A stretch of 64,000 nt of DNA from Streptomyces sp. SID9727. GTDB taxonomy: Bacteria; Actinomycetota; Actinomycetes; Streptomycetales; Streptomycetaceae. A model generated the notes under the pieces. It ran no database searches, was not told where the DNA came from, and worked only from the letters and a program-made list of their open reading frames with translations. Positions 59,505 to 64,000 of the stretch are shown in pieces. The stretch covers positions 62,001 through 126,000 of the forward strand of contig NZ_JAAGNI010000261.1 in NCBI RefSeq assembly GCF_010550605.1, in the 5' to 3' direction. The position numbers and the translations under genes were made by a program. Position 1 is the first letter of the stretch, and every line of letters starts with the position of its first letter.

Positions 59505-60521
59505 TCAGCAGTCCTGCAGGAGCGATACGGAGGTGCTGGCCACGACCCGGCTGCCCTGGCTGAAGATGGCCCGCATCCGGGCAACAGGACGGCCGGCGGT
59601 GTCCCGGCTGGGGCGGCGAGAGGAGACGGTGCAGGTCAGCGGCAGGTTGGTGTCCCCAAGGCCGCGGTAGGAGGTCCGCCAGTGCGTCATGACGGCGTGG
59701 CCGGGTTCGAAGCCGTGCAGTTCCGAGGCCACCAGTACGGACGCCTGCCGGGACGCTTCGAGGAACAGCGACCCCGGAATGGGCCCTCCGGACGGCGAGT
59801 GGAAGACCTCGTGCCCCGGGGCCGGATCGACCGGCAGAATGTACTTCCCCTCCAATACCCGAAGCGGCGGCCCGACCAGCACATTGCGCGGGTCGTCGCG
59901 GCCGACGTGGGCCGGGGGCAGGGACCGGCCCCCGGCGGCGGGTGTGGTCGGGCAGGTCTCGTTCAGGCTTTCGCGCCTGCCCCGTGCGCGGTGACTCTGG
60001 AGGGTCCGCAGCATGACGAACACCAGCCGGGTCCGATTCAGCCCGCAGGTCATGCCGCCGATGGTCACCTTGGCCACCGACTCCAGAGAGCGTGGGATGC
60101 CGTTGACCACGTCACTCGGTGTGAGAGTGAGATCCATGGCCAGATGGGCGGCCCGCCCGGTACGGCGCCACGGGGTGAGGTCGAGGATGTCGGTGCTGGT
60201 GGAGGCAATCGCTCTGGGCCGGTGGGCGGGCACCCGGAAGTACTGCTGAGCGACGAAGTGCGCCGCCTGATGCATCGTTTCCACCGGGAAGAGCACGTCG
60301 TGGAAGATCCCCGGCCCGTCGGTGAACAGGTCGTGGTCGTCCGGCAGTTCCGTGGACAGGACGAAGCGCTGCTCCTCGGGCGCCGAGGTGTCCAGGACGA
60401 AACCCTCGGTGGTGGCCGGCCGGCGCAGCAGATGCAGCGGCGCCGGCACGCCCTTCGTGGTGGCATGGGCCGAGCTGTTGGAGAGCGGATGGTCGGAGGG
60501 GAACGGGAGCGCAAAATCCAT
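59505..60521 (-). CDS. AfsA-family protein (gamma-butyrolactone synthase-like)
   Basis: A 338-residue protein with two AfsA-type hotdog repeats. The first includes HDLFTDGPGIFHDVLFP and MHQAAHF, and the second HEVFHSP, then PGSLFLEASRQASVL, which is the best-conserved AfsA segment. AfsA/ScbA-type enzymes join a beta-ketoacyl-ACP to dihydroxyacetone phosphate to begin gamma-butyrolactone signal synthesis. GAGGA lies 8 bp before the ATG. The gene sits directly upstream of the SARP gene, a usual pairing. No butyrolactone receptor (TetR type) is in the window. A biosynthetic rather than signalling role cannot be excluded. Confidence 0.8.
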   Translation of the reverse strand: MDFALPFPSDHPLSNSSAHATTKGVPAPLHLLRRPATTEGFVLDTSAPEEQRFVLSTELPDDHDLFTDGPGIFHDVLFPVETMHQAAHFVAQQYFRVPAHRPRAIASTSTDILDLTPWRRTGRAAHLAMDLTLTPSDVVNGIPRSLESVAKVTIGGMTCGLNRTRLVFVMLRTLQSHRARGRRESLNETCPTTPAAGGRSLPPAHVGRDDPRNVLVGPPLRVLEGKYILPVDPAPGHEVFHSPSGGPIPGSLFLEASRQASVLVASELHGFEPGHAVMTHWRTSYRGLGDTNLPLTCTVSSRRPSRDTAGRPVARMRAIFSQGSRVVASTSVSLLQDC

Positions 60522-60593
60522 GGAGTGGTCCTCAGACTGGCGGCGCTCGGAGCGTCGGATGGGGGGGGTGGGAGCGGGGGCTTGCCGCAGGTG

Positions 60594-61772
60594 CTACCGG
60601 CGAGGCACGGACACTGTCCGCAAGGCCGTGGAGGTGACCACGCGCAGAGCACGCGCGGCCTCGACCGACGCGCAGCCGGCCAGCCCGAGCGAGTCCCGCA
60701 GCTCCTCGGCCAGCATGCGCAGGACGCCCTCGACCCCCGCCTGACCACCCGTGGCGAGCCCCCAGAACACGGGACGTCCGACGAGCACACCGGAGGCGCC
60801 GAGCGCCACGGCCTTGACGATGTCGCTGCCGGTGCGCACCCCGCCGTCGACCAGGATCTCGCAGCGGCCGTCCACGACGTCCCGGATCTCCGGCAGCACC
60901 GCCATCGGCGGCACCGCGCCGTCGAGCTGCCGCCCCCCGTGGTTGGAGACGACGATCGCGTCGACCCCCCGGTCCGCCGCCTGCTGTGCGTCGGCGGGGT
61001 CCAGGACGCCCTTGAGGATCAACCGGAGACCGGTGCGCTCCCGGAGACGTTCGACGTGCTCCCAGGAGAGCGAGGCCGTCATGAACGACTTGGTGTGCTC
61101 CGCTACCGCGGACGTCCGGGACCCCGAGGCGTGGGCCAGCGACCCCGCGCCTTCGGCGAGGTGCGCCGCCTGGACGTCCAGGGGCAGCGAGAACCGGTTG
61201 CGCACGTCGCGCAGCCGGCGGCCCATCCACGGCAGGTCCACGGTCAGCATCAGCGCCTCGCAGCCCGCCGCCTCGGCCCGGTCCACGAGATCGAACAGGC
61301 GGGCCTCGTCGTTGAGCCAGTACAGCTGCAGCCACAGCCGGCCGCCCTGGGCCGCGATCTCCTCCAGCGGATAGCTGCTCAGCGTTCCGGTGACGAAGGG
61401 CACCCCGGCGTCCCGCGCCGCGCGGGCCACCGCGGGCTCGCCGTCGGGGTGGACGAGCCGGTGGTACGCCATCGGGGCGACGGCCAGCGGCGCGGACGCC
61501 TCCCGGCCCAGCAGCGTGGCCGCGGCCGTGCAGCCGGCGACGTCCCGCAGGACGCGCGGCACCAGGTGGATCTGCTCGAAGGAGGCGAGGTTGGCGCGCA
61601 GTGAGGACTCCGTACCGCTGCCGCCCGTGATGAAGTCCCAGACGTCGGGAGGCAGTACCGCGGCGGCGGCCCGCTCCAGGTCCTGCAGACAGGCGTGTTC
61701 GTACGGCGCCGGTGCGGCGGCCTCCCCCCGCGCCGGGGCGGGCACGGAGGAGTACGAGGGAGGTGCCGTCAC
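60594..61772 (-). CDS. hmo: 4-Hydroxymandelate oxidase (FMN alpha-hydroxyacid oxidase)
   Basis: Oxidises 4-hydroxymandelate to 4-hydroxybenzoylformate. The 392-residue TIM-barrel flavoprotein carries the catalytic histidine motif SNHGGRQLDG, the FMN-binding WLQLYW and VDGGVRTGSDIVKA. The GTG start at 61772 overlaps the stop of the hydroxymandelate synthase gene by 4 bp (GTGA). This coupling with hmaS is what separates it from general lactate oxidases. The product is the precursor of 4-hydroxyphenylglycine, or it can be used as the keto acid. Confidence 0.92.
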   Translation of the reverse strand: MTAPPSYSSVPAPARGEAAAPAPYEHACLQDLERAAAAVLPPDVWDFITGGSGTESSLRANLASFEQIHLVPRVLRDVAGCTAAATLLGREASAPLAVAPMAYHRLVHPDGEPAVARAARDAGVPFVTGTLSSYPLEEIAAQGGRLWLQLYWLNDEARLFDLVDRAEAAGCEALMLTVDLPWMGRRLRDVRNRFSLPLDVQAAHLAEGAGSLAHASGSRTSAVAEHTKSFMTASLSWEHVERLRERTGLRLILKGVLDPADAQQAADRGVDAIVVSNHGGRQLDGAVPPMAVLPEIRDVVDGRCEILVDGGVRTGSDIVKAVALGASGVLVGRPVFWGLATGGQAGVEGVLRMLAEELRDSLGLAGCASVEAARALRVVTSTALRTVSVPRR

Positions 61773-62866
61773 TGTGTGCTACCACCCTGCTTGGACCGCT
61801 CCAGCTCGACCGCCTCGTACAGCGCCTTGATGTTGGAGCTGCCGAAGGTCTCCGCGCCCAGCCGCTCGATGATCTCGAAGAAGAGGGTGCGACGCGGGTG
61901 CGAGGAACGGGTGAATATCTGGAACAGCTGGCCGGCGTGGTCCTCGTCCACCAGGAGGTTCCAGGCGCGCAGGTCCTTCATCGGATGGTTCTTGGGCGAC
62001 AGCCGCTCGCCGAGCAGGTCGTAGTAGGAGCCGGGCGTGGTCAGGAAGTCCACCCCGCGCGCGTCCAGGGCCCCGACGGAACGCACGGCGTCCTCCACGG
62101 AGAACGCGATGTGCTGCACCCCGGCGCCGCCGTGCCGGGCGAGGAACTCGTCGATCTGGCCGGGTTCCGCGGTGGTGTCGGGTTCGATGACGGTGAAGGT
62201 CACCGTTCCCGAGGAGCTCTGGACCACCTTGGAGTTCATCGCCTGGGCGCCGATGACGATGTGCTCCTCGAAGATCGCCTCGAAGCCGAGCACCTGGCAG
62301 TAGTGGTCCACGGTCGACTGCAGCTCGCCCGCGTCCACACAGACCGCGAAGTGGTCGATCTCCAGGAGACCGACGGGCTGGGTGTGTGCGCGCGCGACGG
62401 CAAGGGCGGACGGGTCGGCGACCAGACCCCAGGGCAGCGTCGGACCCGCGCCGCCGTGCTCCGGAACGAAGGTGTGCACGACGTCGCCGAAACCGCCGAC
62501 GGTCGCCGTCTCCCCGCCCGCCGGGTGCGGCGCCGGGGCGGCCACCGGCCGGGCCCCGCGCCCGGTGGCCTCGGCGAAGGCCTTGCTCACGTCGGGGACC
62601 CGCAGGGCGATGTCGGCCACCCCGCTGCCGTGCCGCCGGGTGTACGCGCTGAGAGGGTGGTCCTCCGCGCCGCTCTCGGTGAGGACGAGCGTGATGTCGC
62701 CCTGGGCCAGCGCGACGCTCCTGAGGTCCTTTCCGGCGGACACCTCACGGGCCACCACCTGGAACGCGTACTGCTCGACCCAGGCAGCCGTGCTCTCGCC
62801 GAGGTCGTCCACATAAAGCTCGACGTACTCGATACCGAGATCGCCGTAGACCGGAAACCCACTCAC
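61769..62866 (-). CDS. hmaS: 4-Hydroxymandelate synthase
   Basis: Non-heme iron dioxygenase converting 4-hydroxyphenylpyruvate to 4-hydroxymandelate. The 365-residue protein has two vicinal-oxygen-chelate halves; iron ligands are the His residues in IDHFAVC and VQHIAFS and a Glu in the FFEIIER region. The C-terminal GSSNIKALYEAVE is closer to HmaS proteins than to 4-hydroxyphenylpyruvate dioxygenases, which usually end with NFKALFE-type sequences, and coupling to hmo supports that. A homogentisate-forming dioxygenase is the alternative. GTG 62866 has GGAGAG upstream. Confidence 0.9.
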   Translation of the reverse strand: MSGFPVYGDLGIEYVELYVDDLGESTAAWVEQYAFQVVAREVSAGKDLRSVALAQGDITLVLTESGAEDHPLSAYTRRHGSGVADIALRVPDVSKAFAEATGRGARPVAAPAPHPAGGETATVGGFGDVVHTFVPEHGGAGPTLPWGLVADPSALAVARAHTQPVGLLEIDHFAVCVDAGELQSTVDHYCQVLGFEAIFEEHIVIGAQAMNSKVVQSSSGTVTFTVIEPDTTAEPGQIDEFLARHGGAGVQHIAFSVEDAVRSVGALDARGVDFLTTPGSYYDLLGERLSPKNHPMKDLRAWNLLVDEDHAGQLFQIFTRSSHPRRTLFFEIIERLGAETFGSSNIKALYEAVELERSKQGGSTQ

Positions 62867-62939
62867 GTGATGCTCTCCTAAGAAATGTCGCGGGACTGCG
62901 CCGGGTGCGAGGCCGACATGGCGGTGTGCGGTACGGACA

Positions 62940-62983
62940 GGGGCGCCGGGCTGTGGCGCCCCGGGCCCGGGGGCCGGCGCCCC
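62940..62983 (-). terminator. GC hairpin between the MbtH-like and hmaS genes
   Basis: GGGGCGCCGG (62940-62949) pairs perfectly with CCGGCGCCCC (62974-62983). The loop itself can form a smaller GC stem. It lies in the 145-bp gap inside an otherwise same-direction gene row and may reduce read-through to hmaS. Confidence 0.45.
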
Positions 62984-63011
62984 GGGCGAGGAGACGGCGT
63001 TGCGCCGCCGG

Positions 63012-63224
63012 TCAGTCGGTGGCCATGGCGTCGACCAGGCTCTGGGGGCGCATGTCGGTCCAGTTGGTCTCCACGTACTCCAGGCACTTCGCGCGCTCGG
63101 CCTGACCGAAGACCGTCTCCCAGCCCTCGGGCACGTCCACGGACGCGGGCCACAGGGAGTGCTGCCCCTCGGCGTTGCGCAGCACGAAGTAGGGGGCGCT
63201 GTCGTTCTCGAACGGGTTCGTCAC
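63012..63224 (-). CDS. MbtH-like protein
   Basis: A 70-residue NRPS chaperone that binds adenylation domains. It shows the family signature: NPFEND at the N-terminus, NAEGQHSLWP, PEGWETV, CLEYVETNWTDMRP. GTG 63224 gives the standard length and has AAAGGA 8 bp upstream. The cysteine A domains at 10936 and 15171, or NRPS genes beyond the right edge, are its possible clients. Confidence 0.96.
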   Translation of the reverse strand: MTNPFENDSAPYFVLRNAEGQHSLWPASVDVPEGWETVFGQAERAKCLEYVETNWTDMRPQSLVDAMATD

Positions 63225-63288
63225 AGTGGTGTCCTTTGCGGTGTGTTGCGGTGTGCGACAACGGGCCGTGGGTTCGCGGACCGTCGGT

Positions 63289-64000
63289 TCAGGTGGCAGC
63301 GGGTACCCCGACGCGGGAGAGCAGGTCCCGCATGAGGGCGGTGCCGTGGTCGGTGAGGTAGAAGTGCCCGCCGGGGAAGGACCGTGCGGTGAAGGAGGCA
63401 CGGGTGGTGGCCGCCCATGCCGCCGCCGAGTCGGCGTCGACATCCGGGTCCTCGTCGCCGTAGTACGCGACGACGGGCGCGTCCAGGACGCCGTCGGTCT
63501 GTCCGGCCTGGTACCGCTCGACGATGCCGTAGTCGGCGCGGATGGCGGGCAGTATCAGCTCCAGCAGATCGGGGTGGTCGAACGTGGCCGTGTCCGTACC
63601 GCCCAACTCACGCAAGTGCTCGACGAGTTCGGCGTCGGGTGCGGACGAGAGGGACTGCTCGGGCAGCGACTCCCACCCGGGCCCGGAGCGCCCCGAGACG
63701 AACAGACCGGTGATCCGGGCGCCGTGCACCTCCTGCAGCCGCCTGGCGACCTCGAAAGCGACCGACGCGCCCATGCTGTGCCCGAACAGCGTCAACGGCC
63801 GGTCCAGCAGCGCCGAACACTCCGCGACCGCCGGCGCCACCAGCGCCTCCATCGTCTGTGCGAGCGGATCGAGCAGCCGGTCCTCCCGCCCGGGATAGCG
63901 CACCGCGCGCAGCTCCACGTCGTCGGGGGCCAGGGGCCCCCACGCCTGGTAGAAGCTCGCCGCGCCCCCCGCGTGCGGGAAGCAGACGACGCGCGTCCTG
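63289..64000 (-). CDS. Type II thioesterase (third), 5' end outside window
   Basis: The frame is open to the window edge and begins with VVCFPHAGGAASFYQAWGPL, so only a few N-terminal residues are missing. The nucleophile is in FGHSMGASVAFEVA, the catalytic Asp in YYGDEDPDVD and the His in PGGHFY. It is an editing thioesterase of the NRPS/PKS type, 64 bp ahead of the MbtH-like gene and co-directional with it. Together with MbtH and hmaS it hints that NRPS genes continue to the right. Confidence 0.92.
   Translation of the reverse strand, partial: RTRVVCFPHAGGAASFYQAWGPLAPDDVELRAVRYPGREDRLLDPLAQTMEALVAPAVAECSALLDRPLTLFGHSMGASVAFEVARRLQEVHGARITGLFVSGRSGPGWESLPEQSLSSAPDAELVEHLRELGGTDTATFDHPDLLELILPAIRADYGIVERYQAGQTDGVLDAPVVAYYGDEDPDVDADSAAAWAATTRASFTARSFPGGHFYLTDHGTALMRDLLSRVGVPAAT

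Noticed and set aside
61769-62866. 4-Hydroxyphenylpyruvate dioxygenase (homogentisate pathway)
   Set aside because: C-terminal sequence and GTGA coupling with an alpha-hydroxyacid oxidase favour hydroxymandelate synthase; no homogentisate genes are nearby.

Overview
This window is a stretch of a high-GC actinomycete chromosome, almost certainly Streptomyces or a close relative. The evidence is third-position GC bias in every long gene, strong GGAGG-type ribosome binding sites, frequent GTG starts and ATGA/GTGA start-stop overlaps, a SARP regulator, an AfsA-type protein, and rare TTA leucine codons in only a few genes. Nearly all of it is one large secondary-metabolite locus. I do not recognise the product.

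Layout. (1) 1-1521: the end of an APH-fold kinase and a P-loop kinase, probably outside the locus. (2) 1560-2645, minus: prephenate dehydrogenase (tyrA). (3) 3301-20951: a FAAL-ACP-KS-AT-DH-KR-ACP polyketide synthase, two cysteine-specific NRPS proteins (Cy-A-PCP-TE and Cy-A-PCP), a GMC flavin oxidase and a type II thioesterase. (4) 21252-26576: a 14-TM exporter and two divergent acyl-CoA dehydrogenases. (5) 26825-36865: a complete 4-amino-2,3,4,6-tetradeoxyhexose pathway (RmlA, RmlB, 2,3-dehydratase, 3-ketoreductase, 3-dehydratase, aminotransferase), a glycosyltransferase and an aromatic-acid-type MFS transporter. (6) 37436-43614: a FabH-ACP-FabF set, an SRPBCC protein, an FAD monooxygenase and a P450, interrupted by a MITE-like repeat. 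(7) 44756-56577: a second thioesterase, then a full tetronate cassette (FkbH, FAAL, ACP, KS-AT-ACP, KAS III-like, ACP, E2-like acyltransferase, alpha/beta hydrolase) with a decayed acyl-CoA dehydrogenase remnant inside it. (8) 56635-64000, minus: a SARP regulator, AfsA-like protein, hydroxymandelate oxidase, hydroxymandelate synthase, MbtH-like protein and a third thioesterase that runs off the window.

Working model (inference). FAAL 1 loads an acyl starter, PKS 1 adds one C2 unit as an enoyl group, and the two NRPS proteins add two cysteines. Only one of the two heterocyclisation domains has the canonical motif, so one thiazoline may form. The TE releases the chain. FAAL 2 may then re-activate a free acid, KS-AT-ACP makes a beta-ketoacyl thioester, and the FkbH/KAS III/ACP set closes it onto a glyceryl unit to give a 3-acyl tetronate. 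The E2-like acyltransferase and hydrolase could convert that to an exocyclic methylene. The glycosyltransferase would add the aminosugar. TyrA, HmaS and Hmo point to 4-hydroxybenzoylformate or hydroxyphenylglycine, but no HpgT-type aminotransferase is present, so the right edge may belong to an adjoining NRPS locus.

Control. TTA codons in PKS 1 and (twice) in the SARP gene suggest bldA dependence. A CTTTAG hexamer recurs in the upstream regions of six transcription units.
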